Of a stretch of 64,000 nucleotides of DNA, positions 1 to 10,402 are shown piece by piece (the first letter of the stretch is position 1; every line of letters starts with the position of its first letter). The translations under genes were made by a program, and so were the position numbers. The notes below the pieces were generated by a model. It was not told the DNA's origin and did not search any database. It saw nothing but the letters and a program-made list of their open reading frames with translations. Source of the stretch: an uncultured Clostridia bacterium (lineage in GTDB: Bacteria; Bacillota; Clostridia; Christensenellales; CAG-917); contig CALVTS010000003.1 of NCBI GenBank assembly GCA_944363035.1, forward strand, positions 62,001 to 126,000, in the 5' to 3' direction.

Positions 1-518
1 AGCCTGACCTCCACCCTCACGGGCGCGCCGAACCTGCCGCCGAGAGACTCCTCCGCCCTGCGGAATATCGTCGGGAGCTCCTCCCTCGCCGTCCTCACGA
101 GCAGACGGGACACCGCCCTGTCCGCCGCCTCTTTGTCGCAGTCGGGAGAGGTGACCGCTATCTTCCCCTCCGAAAACACGGCGCGGGCGACGGCGCCATC
201 CTTCACGACCACGGGCACCCTCTCGCCGAACAAGGGCGCATACCCCTCCTCCGAAAAGGACGGGGCAAGCCTTTTCAGAGCCTCATCGACGTGGCGGGAC
301 ACCCATCCCGCCCGACGGAGCAAAAAATCCTCTATCTCGCGGAAAGGCATACTCGCGGGCGCGTTCACCGCGACGCTCCCGTCCCGCCGCACCCGCAGGT
401 TGAGCCGCCGCACCCCTCCGCGCAGGAGGTCGAACTCTATCTCGCCGTAGCGCGTGCTTACCGACGCGCGCGTGACGGCGTTGCCCTTCTCCGTCTTTTC
501 CTTTCCCGCAAACTTCAT
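1..518 (-). CDS. YgjP-like (DUF45) metallopeptidase-family protein, 3' part cut by window edge
   Basis: The leftward frame opens at an ATG at 518 and stays open to the edge, giving about 172 N-terminal residues. The segment LRVRRDGSVAVNAPASM followed by FREIEDFLLRRAGWVSRH is the characteristic start of the YgjP/DUF45 family, small cytosolic proteins related to zinc metallopeptidases. The family's HExxH-type metal motif lies in the C-terminal half, so it would fall beyond the edge and cannot be checked here. An AAAGGA sequence sits upstream of the ATG, and a TTGAAT-17-TATAAT promoter lies 31-59 bases further up. The cellular role of the family is poorly defined. Confidence 0.75.
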   Translation of the reverse strand, partial: MKFAGKEKTEKGNAVTRASVSTRYGEIEFDLLRGGVRRLNLRVRRDGSVAVNAPASMPFREIEDFLLRRAGWVSRHVDEALKRLAPSFSEEGYAPLFGERVPVVVKDGAVARAVFSEGKIAVTSPDCDKEAADRAVSRLLVRTAREELPTIFRRAEESLGGRFGAPVRVEVR

Positions 519-548
519 CCCGGTCAAACCGTCCTTTCGTATATTACC

Positions 549-577
549 ATTATACCTCATTCTTTTTCCATATTCAA
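549..577 (-). promoter_or_regulatory. sigma-A promoter for the YgjP-like gene
   Basis: Reading leftward, TTGAAT (572-577) and TATAAT (549-554) are separated by 17 bases. It lies just upstream of the start at 518. Confidence 0.6.
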
Positions 578-764
578 TAACGGCGGTCCGATATCTCCGT
601 CCCCGTTCGGCATATCGGGACGTCGGCAGGTCTCTGCGTCCCGATCCCCGCCCGGAACAGACCCTCCTTTTGCGCTTTGCGTTGACCCTCAACGGCATAA
701 ATCCTCCTCGGACGGGACAAACTATCTTCGGGACTTTCCCGAATCCGAAAAAAAGGAGCACGAT

Positions 765-2015
765 ATGTCATTCGATCCATTCAAACAGAAAACAAAGCCC
801 GTATGCGACGCCTTCGAGTGCTGGAAAGAGCTTCTCGTCAAGCCCTATGACAAGCTCAAGACGGATCCTTACACAAAACTGCGCATCATCCTGATGAACG
901 GCACGGAATTTGAGGCGAACTGGTTTTCCCATCAGTTCTCCCGCCACTGCGGATGCAACGATCTGCGCCGCGAAATAGCCCTCCTGCGCAGGGTGGAACA
1001 GCAACAGCAAAAAAAGCTCAGCGCCCTCAAACCCGTGGACGAGACCGTGTTGGAGACCACGATAGGATATGAACAACTCGCCGTGGAACTCACCGCCAAC
1101 CTCGCCCGTCGCGAGAAGGATCCTTACGTCAAGATGACGCTGGACTTTGCCCTCCTTGAGGACTTCGACCATCTGTACCGCTTTTCCAATATGCTCATGC
1201 ACGACATGAACATAGACGCTACGGATCTCGTGGCGAAACGCACCGAGATAACCCCGGGACGTCCCACCATCGCGGAACACCGCTTCCCCGAAGACGACGT
1301 GCGCCGCGCCTGCGACTTCAAAAAGGCGGATCCCGTCACCCGTCTCAACACCGCGATAATCACCGCCGCGGAACAGCAGACCATGAACTTTTATATGAAC
1401 GTGGGCAACACCTATCCCACCGAAGAGGGCAAGAAGCTCTTCCTCGAGATCGCCATGATCGAGGAACAGCACGTCACGCAGTACGGGTGCCTGATGGACA
1501 CGGGGTGCACCTGGCTCACGGGACTTCTGGAACACGAATACACCGAGTGCTATCTCTATTACAGTTGCGCTCTGGACGAAAAGGACGCCCGCATCAAAAA
1601 GATATGGGAGGCGTTGCTGGAACAGGAGCTCTCCCACCTGCACAAGGCGGCGGAACTCCTCGAAAAATACGAGAAGAGGGACTACTCCTCCGTATTCCCC
1701 TCCCCCGCCTTCCCCGAGCCCCTCACCTTCGGGAAGGACAACATCCCGTATATCCGCAAAGTGCTCGCCGACACCGTGCGCATGACCTCCAAAAAGGAGG
1801 ATTATGTCAAGGTCGCCGACCTTAAGAAAGAGGACGTCTTTTTCGAGCACAACAAAAAGGTGAACGGGCGCGCGGGAGAAGTCCCCTCCCACAAGGTGAT
1901 AGAGTCCTATCTCTCCGCCCACGGCGAAGACCTCAGGTTCGAGACGGAGCCCAATCCCGTCCCCGAGCTTGCCTGCCGCACCCGAGACAACACCACGGTG
2001 GGCTTGGGCGGCTGA
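765..2015 (+). CDS. ferritin-like domain protein with three diiron-type half-sites
   Basis: This is a 416-residue soluble protein. The ATG at 765 follows AAAAGGAG at good spacing; the open frame extends further upstream without a comparable site. Helical segments carry paired metal-ligand patterns: E103 with DxxH at 133-136, E203 with ExxH at 233-236, and E256/E258 with ExxH at 288-291. E...ExxH is the rubrerythrin/ferritin diiron pattern, and families normally have two such halves, so a third pair is unusual. The N-terminus has a short cysteine group (C14, C19, C62, C64). There is no signal peptide. A role in iron or peroxide handling is an inference from fold alone. The gene is monocistronic, with a strong terminator behind it. 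Confidence 0.7.
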   Translation: MSFDPFKQKTKPVCDAFECWKELLVKPYDKLKTDPYTKLRIILMNGTEFEANWFSHQFSRHCGCNDLRREIALLRRVEQQQQKKLSALKPVDETVLETTIGYEQLAVELTANLARREKDPYVKMTLDFALLEDFDHLYRFSNMLMHDMNIDATDLVAKRTEITPGRPTIAEHRFPEDDVRRACDFKKADPVTRLNTAIITAAEQQTMNFYMNVGNTYPTEEGKKLFLEIAMIEEQHVTQYGCLMDTGCTWLTGLLEHEYTECYLYYSCALDEKDARIKKIWEALLEQELSHLHKAAELLEKYEKRDYSSVFPSPAFPEPLTFGKDNIPYIRKVLADTVRMTSKKEDYVKVADLKKEDVFFEHNKKVNGRAGEVPSHKVIESYLSAHGEDLRFETEPNPVPELACRTRDNTTVGLGG

Positions 2016-2039
2016 CCCCAGTCCTCCGCATACGTCCGA

Positions 2040-2073
2040 CATGATGAAAAGCAAAAAATAGCCCTTCATCATG
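2040..2073. repeat. inverted repeat downstream of the ferritin-like gene
   Basis: CATGATGAA (2040-2048) and its complement TTCATCATG (2065-2073) can form a 9-bp stem. It lies between the stop codon and the main terminator. It has no clean T-tract, so its function is unknown. Confidence 0.4.
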
Positions 2074-2108
2074 CAAAAAATAAGAAATAAACATCGCTTT
2101 GGGACAGA

Positions 2109-2147
2109 ACTCTCCTCGCCGCTCGGTCGGCGAGGAGAGTCCGCTTT
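2109..2147 (+). terminator. rho-independent terminator of the ferritin-like gene
   Basis: A perfect 13-bp stem (2109-2121 with 2128-2140) with a six-base loop is followed by a T-rich tail. Confidence 0.85.
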
Positions 2148-2270
2148 TTGTCTTTTCGCATTCTTCCGCACGTTGCAATAATGCCCCCGCCGCGAGGCAT
2201 AGTATTGGCATGGCGGAAATCGGCGGCGTCGGACCCGGTTAGTTTTAATTCGGTCCGGCATACTAAGGGT

Positions 2271-3197
2271 ATGAACAACGTCATGAAATTTTTCGTGTGC
2301 TTTTTGTGCGCGTGCGTGCTCATCGGCGGAGGGGCGGCGGTGTGCCTCCTCGGGAGGACGGCGGACACCCCTTACGCCGCGACGGAAAGCGTCGAGCACG
2401 AGCACGGAGCGCGCGTCCTGCCCCATGAGGAAAGAGAGCTCGCGGTGGTGATGTATCACAACATCCTGAAAAGCAGAAAGGGGACCTACATCGTGTCGCC
2501 CGCTCAGTTTGAGGCGGATCTCGCGGCTTTCACGGAGGCGGGATACGAAACGGTGTTCCCCTCCGACGTCGTTAATTTCGTATACGGCGACGGAGAACTC
2601 CCCGAAAGCCCCCTCCTCCTCACCTTTGACGACGGCAGATACAACAATATGTATTACGGTCTGCCCCTGCTCGAAAAATACGACGCGAAAGCGGCATTAT
2701 TCCCGGTCGGCGCGTTTTCGGAGTTCTCCGAAAGTTCGGGGGATCACTCGAACCCAAACTACTCCCACATCACCTGGACGCAGTTCGGAGAATTGAGCGG
2801 GAGCGGGCGGGTGGAGGCGGGAAGCCACTCTTACGATATGCACCGCTACTCTCCCCGCTTCGGGATAAAGCGTATGGCGGGAGAGAGCGACGCGGCGTAT
2901 CGCAGAGCGCTTTGCGAGGACGCGGGCAGGATGCAGGACAAACTGCTGGCGGCGACGGGGAAACTCCCCGTGGCGTATGCCTATCCCTTCGGGGAGTACT
3001 CCGACGAGGCCCTGACGGTGCTCCGCTCTTTCGGGCTGAAGATATTTTTCACCTGCAACGAGGGGGTGAGCAGTATAAGACGCGGCGCGCCCGAGACCCT
3101 CTTCGAGGTGAAACGGGTGAACCGCGCGGGAAACATGAGCACGGAGCAATTGCTCGGCGTTTTGCAACGCTCCGCGAGCCGAACCGCTCGGCAATGA
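2271..3197 (+). CDS. membrane-anchored polysaccharide deacetylase (CE4/NodB domain)
   Basis: This 308-residue protein has an N-terminal hydrophobic segment (about residues 6-28) that should act as signal anchor, placing the enzyme outside the membrane. The NodB-type domain shows the expected motifs: TFDDG at 118-122 (catalytic base and metal Asp), HSYDMH at 186-191 (metal His pair) and AYPFG further on. Such enzymes remove acetyl groups from cell-wall or exopolysaccharide N-acetyl sugars; the substrate here is not known. The chosen ATG follows AAGGG closely. The open frame extends 41 codons further upstream, but that part lacks a ribosome site. No neighbouring gene suggests a partner. Confidence 0.85.
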   Translation: MNNVMKFFVCFLCACVLIGGGAAVCLLGRTADTPYAATESVEHEHGARVLPHEERELAVVMYHNILKSRKGTYIVSPAQFEADLAAFTEAGYETVFPSDVVNFVYGDGELPESPLLLTFDDGRYNNMYYGLPLLEKYDAKAALFPVGAFSEFSESSGDHSNPNYSHITWTQFGELSGSGRVEAGSHSYDMHRYSPRFGIKRMAGESDAAYRRALCEDAGRMQDKLLAATGKLPVAYAYPFGEYSDEALTVLRSFGLKIFFTCNEGVSSIRRGAPETLFEVKRVNRAGNMSTEQLLGVLQRSASRTARQ

Positions 3198-3276
3198 CCG
3201 AAATCGGTGATGACCCCGCCCCTCCTTTCAAAGCCGACGAAGCTAATATGGGCGGCTCTCGCCCGAACGGACGCTT

Positions 3277-3573
3277 TCATCCGCAGACCGCGAGCCACAC
3301 GCCATACTCCGCCAAGGCGGCTACGGCGATGGAAAACACCGCGCCGAGAGGGAGAAGTATCCTGAACGACGCATGGGCGGTCTTATGCCTGAATGCGAAC
3401 ATCCCCAGAGTGCTCCCCACCCCTCCGAGCAAAAAGGACACCGCGAAAAGCACGCGCTCGGGGATGCGCCATTCCCCTCTTTGGGCGCGGAGCTTGTCCG
3501 CACGCATGAGCAAAAAGCCGATGAGGTTCATCAACAAAAACAATGCCGGCACCGCAAACAACCAACCTTTCAT
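3277..3573 (-). CDS. DUF1294 family small membrane protein
   Basis: This 98-residue protein has three hydrophobic segments. It contains NLIGFLLMRADK, WRIPERVL and GMFAFRHKTAHASF, the conserved pattern of DUF1294. The start was placed at 3573 because GGAGGAG stands just upstream; a longer open frame exists but has no such site. Function of the family is unknown. Its 3' end converges on the deacetylase gene with a gap of about 80 bases. Confidence 0.8.
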   Translation of the reverse strand: MKGWLFAVPALFLLMNLIGFLLMRADKLRAQRGEWRIPERVLFAVSFLLGGVGSTLGMFAFRHKTAHASFRILLPLGAVFSIAVAALAEYGVWLAVCG

Positions 3574-3940
3574 ATCTCCTCCGCGCACGAGGTCTCGTGC
3601 CGTCTCCGCAACGACACGGGATGCCCCGCAGTCGCAATGCACCCGAATCGAGACTTTCGCCTTAAACGCTCTCTTTAATGGGCTTCGCCGCCTACCTTGC
3701 CAGAAAATCGGTCTCCGACACGCCCACGCCTCACATCAAAAGAAACCCGAACGATCTTTGCGTGTGAAACGCGAACAACAACATCGACTCACCGCTCCCG
3801 CTAAAAAACACCGAAACGCTTTGCCCCGAAGTCGATCCGCGTTGTCCCGATCCGCGTTGTCCGGATCCTTCATAGGATACCACATCCCGACCGCCCGCAC
3901 AACCCGCCCCTCCGCACATCGACATCCCTCTTTCCGATTT

Positions 3941-4021
3941 GGACACTTGGGGACGTGGACACATGGGGACGTGTTTATTTTGTCCATTTTTTGGACATTT
4001 TAAACACGTCCCCAACTGTCC
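3941..4021. repeat. 65-nt hairpin element, copy 1, with duplicated left arm
   Basis: The core element is 3957-4021: GGACACATGGGGACGTG on the left and a CACGTCCCC-type right arm, with an inner TGTCCA/TGGACA stem. An extra 16-base copy of the left arm (GGACACTTGGGGACGT) precedes it at 3941. Three further copies lie at 4194, 41229 and 41466, all in the same orientation. Confidence 0.85.
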
Positions 4022-4193
4022 AAAATCACAAGATATATCGCTATTTTTCGACTCTACTCTTTTTCTTTCTCTTCTTTGTCATCGCGTTCGTTGCTTTCTT
4101 AAAAACCCTACTGTTTACTTATATTTTCTCCCTATTCCCTTCGCTAAAAGTTGCCTGATTTTCCCTCTGCATAGTTTTTTCTCTTTCCAATTT

Positions 4194-4258
4194 GGACACA
4201 TGGGGACGTGTTTATTTTGTCCATTTTTTGGACATTTTAAACACGTCCCCATGTGTCC
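4194..4258. repeat. 65-nt hairpin element, copy 2 (perfect 20-bp arms)
   Basis: The left arm at 4194 is the exact complement of the right arm ending at 4258 over 20 bases. It starts 237 bases after copy 1, the same interval as between copies 3 and 4. Confidence 0.9.
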
Positions 4259-4326
4259 AAAATTGCAATGTAAATTTGAATATATATTCGGTGTTGTGCC
4301 GTCATTATTGCCGATCCTAAAAATAA

Positions 4327-4355
4327 TTTACTTTTCCGTACGCGTGGCTTATAAT
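4327..4355 (+). promoter_or_regulatory. promoter of pyruvate kinase
   Basis: TTTACT (4327-4332) and TATAAT (4350-4355) are 17 bases apart. The pyk start codon follows 25 bases later, after AAAAAGGAG. Confidence 0.7.
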
Positions 4356-4379
4356 GTTTGCGTAAAAAGGAGTATTCTT

Positions 4380-5795
4380 ATGCCATATGTCAGAAAGACA
4401 AAGATAATTGCAACCATGGGTCCCGCCTGCGCGGACAAGCACCTCCTTCGCGAGATGGTGAACGCGGGCATGAACGTGGCGCGTTTCAACATGAGCCACT
4501 CCACCCACGACGAGCACCTGAAACGCATGAATCTGGTGAAAGAGGCGAGGCAGGAACTTGCCGTCCCCGTCGCGCTCATGCTGGACACCAGAGGTCCCGA
4601 GATACGTCTTGGCAAATTTGCGGGCGACAGCGTGGAAGTGAAAGCGGGCGGGACATTCCGCCTTGTGAACGAGCAGGTGGAGGGAGACGCCAAGCAAGCG
4701 TTTGTCACCTGCCCTGACTTCTACAAGATGGTGAGCCCCGGCAACATCCTGCTCATCAACGACGGGCTCATCAAGATGCAGGTCAAGAAGATAGAGGGCG
4801 AGACCGTGGTGCTGGACGTCCTCATCGGCGGCACTCTTTCCAACCACAAGAGCATCAATGTAGTGGGAGTGCACCTCGGGCTCCCCTATCTCAGCGAACA
4901 GGACAAGGCGGACATCCTCTTCGGCATAGCGCAGGGAGTGGACTACATCGCGGCGTCCTTCGTCTCCTGCGGGGAAGATATGCGCATCCTGAAAAATTTC
5001 CTTCTCCAAAACGGCGGCGAGAACATCGAGATAATCGCGAAGATAGAATCCCGCATGGGCATCGACAACATCGACGACATCCTCGCCCTCTCGGACGGCA
5101 TAATGATAGCGCGAGGGGACCTCGGCGTGGAAGTGCCTCTGGAAGCCCTGCCCTCCATACAAAAGAGCCTCATCAAAAAAGCGAGAGCGGCGGGCAAGCG
5201 CGTGATCACCGCCACCGAGATGCTGGAAAGCATGATATACAAACCCCGCCCCACGCGCGCGGAGACCTCGGACGTGGCGAATGCGGTCTACGACGGCACG
5301 GGCGCGGTGATGCTCTCGGGCGAGACCGCGGCGGGCACCTATCCCGTCCAGGCGGTGAAGGCGATGTCGGATATCGCCGCCTACACCGAGCAAGCCATCC
5401 ACTACCGCAAGCGCTTTGCCATCTCGGACTATGAGATGCACTCCGTCGCGGACGCGGTGTGCGCCTCTGCGGTGAAAGCCTCCTACGACCTTGACTGCGA
5501 CGCCATAGTCGTGGCGACCAGAAGCGGCAAGACGGCGAAGCTCATCAGCGGGTTCCGTCCCACCTGTCCCATCATCGCGGTCACCCGCTATCCCTCCACC
5601 TACCACAAGATGGCGCTCACCTGGGGGGTGCAACCCATACTTGCCGCAGACCAGCCCGAAGCCACTCACGCCGCCGCGACCCAGGCGACGAAGATAGCGA
5701 AATATTTCGACCTCGTGCACAAGGGCGATACCATAGTCGCAGTCGCCAGCACGGGCGTGGAAGAGGCGAACACCCTCACCATCGACAGAGTGTAA
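4380..5795 (+). CDS. pyk: pyruvate kinase
   Basis: This 471-residue enzyme converts phosphoenolpyruvate and ADP to pyruvate and ATP, the last step of glycolysis. The N-terminus (RKTKIIATMGPAC), the active-site stretch IEIIAKIESRMGI with its catalytic Lys, RGDLGVEVP and SGETAAGTYPVQAV are all typical. The C-terminal regulatory domain is present and the length is normal for the short form without the extra PEP-utiliser domain. The ATG at 4380 has AAGGAG eight bases upstream; the longer open frame runs through the hairpin repeats and is not coding. The gene stands alone, with its own promoter and terminator. Confidence 0.97.
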   Translation: MPYVRKTKIIATMGPACADKHLLREMVNAGMNVARFNMSHSTHDEHLKRMNLVKEARQELAVPVALMLDTRGPEIRLGKFAGDSVEVKAGGTFRLVNEQVEGDAKQAFVTCPDFYKMVSPGNILLINDGLIKMQVKKIEGETVVLDVLIGGTLSNHKSINVVGVHLGLPYLSEQDKADILFGIAQGVDYIAASFVSCGEDMRILKNFLLQNGGENIEIIAKIESRMGIDNIDDILALSDGIMIARGDLGVEVPLEALPSIQKSLIKKARAAGKRVITATEMLESMIYKPRPTRAETSDVANAVYDGTGAVMLSGETAAGTYPVQAVKAMSDIAAYTEQAIHYRKRFAISDYEMHSVADAVCASAVKASYDLDCDAIVVATRSGKTAKLISGFRPTCPIIAVTRYPSTYHKMALTWGVQPILAADQPEATHAAATQATKIAKYFDLVHKGDTIVAVASTGVEEANTLTIDRV

Positions 5796-5813
5796 GACCT
5801 CCTTCATATGACA

Positions 5814-5846
5814 AAAACGCGGCGTTTATCGCCGCGTTTTGTTTGT
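5814..5846. terminator. bidirectional terminator between pyk and clpB
   Basis: AAAACGCGGCG and its exact complement flank a five-base loop. T-rich tails exist on both strands, which fits the convergent genes. Confidence 0.85.
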
Positions 5847-5867
5847 TTATCACCGATTTTTTGCAAA

Positions 5868-8474
<2,607 letters not shown>

Positions 8475-8484
8475 ATTCCACCTC

Positions 8485-9141
8485 CTAAATGAGCCTCACG
8501 CCGCTGTTGAGATAGGCGAGATATCTGTCCTCCATCTCCTCCGAGGAGGAGAACTCCCCCGCGAGGTAGCCCTTCAACATCTCGTCGAAGTTGGCGACGA
8601 AACCGCCTATCGCGGCTCCTGTCTGATCGTCGTCGTAGACCTCCTCCCCCGGCAGAGCGAAGGTGCGGCGGAACCTGCCCTCCTCCATCGCGTAGCGCGG
8701 GGTGTTGTCACCGAAATACTGTTTGAGATATATGCTTTCCAGCCGCATCCATATCTTGAAAAACCGAGTCAGCCCCAGGAGCAGATCGGGCGACGTGGTG
8801 CGGAAGAGCACTTTGAGTTGCCCCACCGTGCGTTTCGGAGTGCGCTCCATCTCCACCTCATAGCGGATGGTGGGACGATAATGATACCTCAGCACGCTCT
8901 TGATGGACATGGTGAGATTGTTGGGCTCGGCATAGAGGCGATAGTCCCCCCTGCCGCCCATCAGCGCCTCGATGACGTCGAAGATGTGCCCCACGTGCTT
9001 CTCGGGCGTCACCAGCGAGACGTGCTCGGCGAGTATCTGATTGACCATGTTGGAACGGTTGGTCCCCTGCTCTTCCGCAAGCGCGTCCACCGCGCGGATG
9101 ACGTCCTCCGCAAGCATAAGGCTGTACATATTCTTTTTCAT
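8485..9141 (-). CDS. ribbon-helix-helix (CopG-like) N-terminal protein, upstream of clpB
   Basis: The protein has 218 residues. Residues about 5-40 ([20 protein letters not shown], then [10 protein letters not shown]) look like a CopG/Arc-type ribbon-helix-helix segment, a dimeric DNA-binding fold. The rest, about 175 residues, matches nothing I recognise. The start at 9141 follows GGAGG at nine bases; an open frame further upstream lacks a ribosome site. It is the first gene of an apparent two-gene unit with clpB, so it could be a regulator of that unit. That role is an inference from position; no operator is proven. Confidence 0.6.
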   Translation of the reverse strand: MKKNMYSLMLAEDVIRAVDALAEEQGTNRSNMVNQILAEHVSLVTPEKHVGHIFDVIEALMGGRGDYRLYAEPNNLTMSIKSVLRYHYRPTIRYEVEMERTPKRTVGQLKVLFRTTSPDLLLGLTRFFKIWMRLESIYLKQYFGDNTPRYAMEEGRFRRTFALPGEEVYDDDQTGAAIGGFVANFDEMLKGYLAGEFSSSEEMEDRYLAYLNSGVRLI

Positions 9142-9171
9142 AGGCAAAGCCTCCGACACTTTCTGTTTGTC

Positions 9172-9200
9172 ATAGTATACCCCGCCGCGAATTTTGTCAA
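9172..9200 (-). promoter_or_regulatory. promoter of the RHH-clpB unit
   Basis: Leftward TTGACA (9195-9200) is followed after 17 bases by TACTAT (9172-9177); an overlapping TATACT lies at 15 bases. No heat-shock operator is visible around it. Confidence 0.6.
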
Positions 9201-9276
9201 CACTTTTATGTAAATTTCCCAACAAATTTTCTGCACGACGATAGCTTATTTATCCTCACGCATACTTCATACCCCC

Positions 9277-9316
9277 AAAAAAAACGGAAAGGCGGGGGCA
9301 ACTCCCTCGCCTTTCC
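9277..9316 (-). terminator. terminator of the small lipoprotein gene
   Basis: Leftward, GGAAAGGCG pairs with CGCCTTTCC and is followed by a run of eight T. Confidence 0.85.
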
Positions 9317-9353
9317 TCTGCTCGAATATGTGCGGAAAACCCGCCTTTTCACC

Positions 9354-9986
9354 TCAAACGCTCACCGTCCCGTTCGAACACACCACGTACCTGAGCGGGC
9401 TATTCCAGTACAACCCGTCTCCTTTCGTGATCGCATTCCACTCCGCCATTGTTCCCTCAAACGTGACGGAGGTCAAGCCCGTGCAACCCGAAAAGGCAGA
9501 AGAGCCTATGCTCGTCACGGGCAGATCGTTGTAGGTGCGGGGAATGACGAGATGGGCGTCCGTGCATTCCCCGATGCCTGACACAACGTAATACTCTTCG
9601 TCACCCATCAACGTATACTCCAAACCTTCGCTGTATACAGGCTCATCCGACCCGTCATCGGGGTCATCCACATCCCCGGGTTGGTCTCCGCCGCCCGGTT
9701 GGTCGGGGTCTTCGGGCTCATCGGGGTCTTCGACATCCCCCGGCTCATCGCCGCCGCCGGGTTCGTCCGTGCCGCCGGGTTCGTCCGTGCCGCCGGGCTC
9801 GTCCGTGCCGCCGGGTTCGTCCGTGCCGCCGGGTTCATCCACATCGCCCGGTTGATCGGATACGTCCCCGCCGGGGGTCTGTCCGCCCGGTTGGGTGCCT
9901 TCGTCGCCGTTGCACGCGGCAAGGATGCCGGCAACAAGCGCCAGACAACATACAAGTGCGATGAGAATGAAAAATCTTTTTCTCAC
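9354..9986 (-). CDS. lipoprotein with repeat linker and BspA-type leucine-rich repeat segment
   Basis: This 210-residue protein starts at GTG 9986, five bases after GGGAGG. A basic and hydrophobic leader ends in a lipobox LAAC (Cys25), so it should be lipid-anchored on the outer face of the membrane. Residues about 27-110 are a low-complexity Gly/Pro/Asp/Glu linker built on GGTDEP units. The C-terminal part (VIPRTYNDLPVTSIGSSAFSG, shortened) matches the LRR_5/BspA repeat type, usually a surface adhesion or binding fold, here in only one or two copies. A consensus promoter with two operator-like palindromes lies upstream and is shared with a divergent XRE regulator. Confidence 0.75.
   Translation of the reverse strand: MRKRFFILIALVCCLALVAGILAACNGDEGTQPGGQTPGGDVSDQPGDVDEPGGTDEPGGTDEPGGTDEPGGTDEPGGGDEPGDVEDPDEPEDPDQPGGGDQPGDVDDPDDGSDEPVYSEGLEYTLMGDEEYYVVSGIGECTDAHLVIPRTYNDLPVTSIGSSAFSGCTGLTSVTFEGTMAEWNAITKGDGLYWNSPLRYVVCSNGTVSV
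9753..9840. repeat. 18-bp coding tandem repeat
   Basis: Four full copies and one partial copy of GCCGCCGGGTTCGTCCGT lie head to tail, with only two single-base differences. They encode the GGTDEP linker and are likely length-variable by slippage. Confidence 0.9.
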
Positions 9987-10065
9987 AATGCCCTCCCGTC
10001 GGCGGGCGAAAAGGGTGAAATGTGCGATGTTTCCCCCAAGTCGTCTGCCCGCACATTTTAATCAA

Positions 10066-10110
10066 CTACCGAATTGGTAGTTTTTTACAAATTATACTAC
10101 CGACTTGGTA
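10066..10110. promoter_or_regulatory. paired operator-like palindromes between the lipoprotein and XRE genes
   Basis: CTACCGAATTGGTAG (10066-10080) and CTACCGACTTGGTA (10097-10110) are near-identical palindromes whose starts are 31 bases apart, about three helical turns. The second lies inside the spacer of the leftward promoter; the first lies just downstream of its start point. Both are immediately upstream of the XRE gene. Confidence 0.7.
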
Positions 10111-10119
10111 AGATGTCAA
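10091..10119 (-). promoter_or_regulatory. consensus promoter driving the small lipoprotein
   Basis: Leftward TTGACA (10114-10119), 17 bases, TATAAT (10091-10096): a perfect sigma-A consensus. On the opposite strand TATACT (10093-10098) could serve as -10 for the XRE gene, although no good -35 is visible for it. Confidence 0.8.
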
Positions 10120-10123
10120 CATT

Positions 10124-10351
10124 ATGAAAGGCTTCGGGGATAGGTTGCTGGAACTCCGTCGCGGCGCGGGACTCACCCAAAAGCAGGTGGCGGACGCCCT
10201 TGACATACACAGCGTGACTTATCTGCACTACGAAAAGGATCAAAGAGAGCCGCCCTTGGGGCTGGTGGTGCGGATGGCGGCGTTTTTCGACGTGACGACG
10301 GATCAGTTGCTCGGCGTGGACGCGACGTCAAAACATAACGAAGACAATTGA
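10124..10351 (+). CDS. small XRE-family (Cro/C1-type HTH) regulator
   Basis: This 75-residue protein is almost entirely one helix-turn-helix domain: FGDRLLELRRGAGLTQKQVA followed by a recognition helix around SVTYLHYEKDQREP and the family's usual tail FFDVTTDQLLGVD. It lacks any sensing or dimerisation extension. The ribosome site is weak and the leader should be very short. Two matching palindromes directly upstream suggest that it represses both itself and the divergent lipoprotein gene; that is inference from layout. Confidence 0.85.
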   Translation: MKGFGDRLLELRRGAGLTQKQVADALDIHSVTYLHYEKDQREPPLGLVVRMAAFFDVTTDQLLGVDATSKHNEDN

Positions 10352-10381
10352 AACGCGGACGAGTGTCCGCGTTTCTTTTTG
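10350..10381 (+). terminator. terminator of the XRE gene
   Basis: GAAACGCGGAC and its complement form an 11-bp stem with a GAGT loop and a T-tract. The stem overlaps the stop codon. Confidence 0.85.
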
Positions 10382-10402
10382 CTTTTGCGTGCGTTTGGGG
10401 CT

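Larger units (their letters stand above)
3574..4326. other. intergenic region with repeats, no convincing gene
   Basis: Several long frames cross this region, but they have no family signature and run through inverted repeats. It holds a tandem duplication of GATCCGCGTTGTCC near 3834-3868 and two copies of the 65-nt hairpin element (separate entries). The rest is pyrimidine-rich and AT-rich, with nothing else recognisable. Confidence 0.6.

Noticed and set aside
768-2459. 563-codon leftward open frame
   Set aside because: It runs antisense across the ferritin-like gene and into the deacetylase gene, has no family features and no ribosome site. GC-rich genes often leave such open antisense frames.
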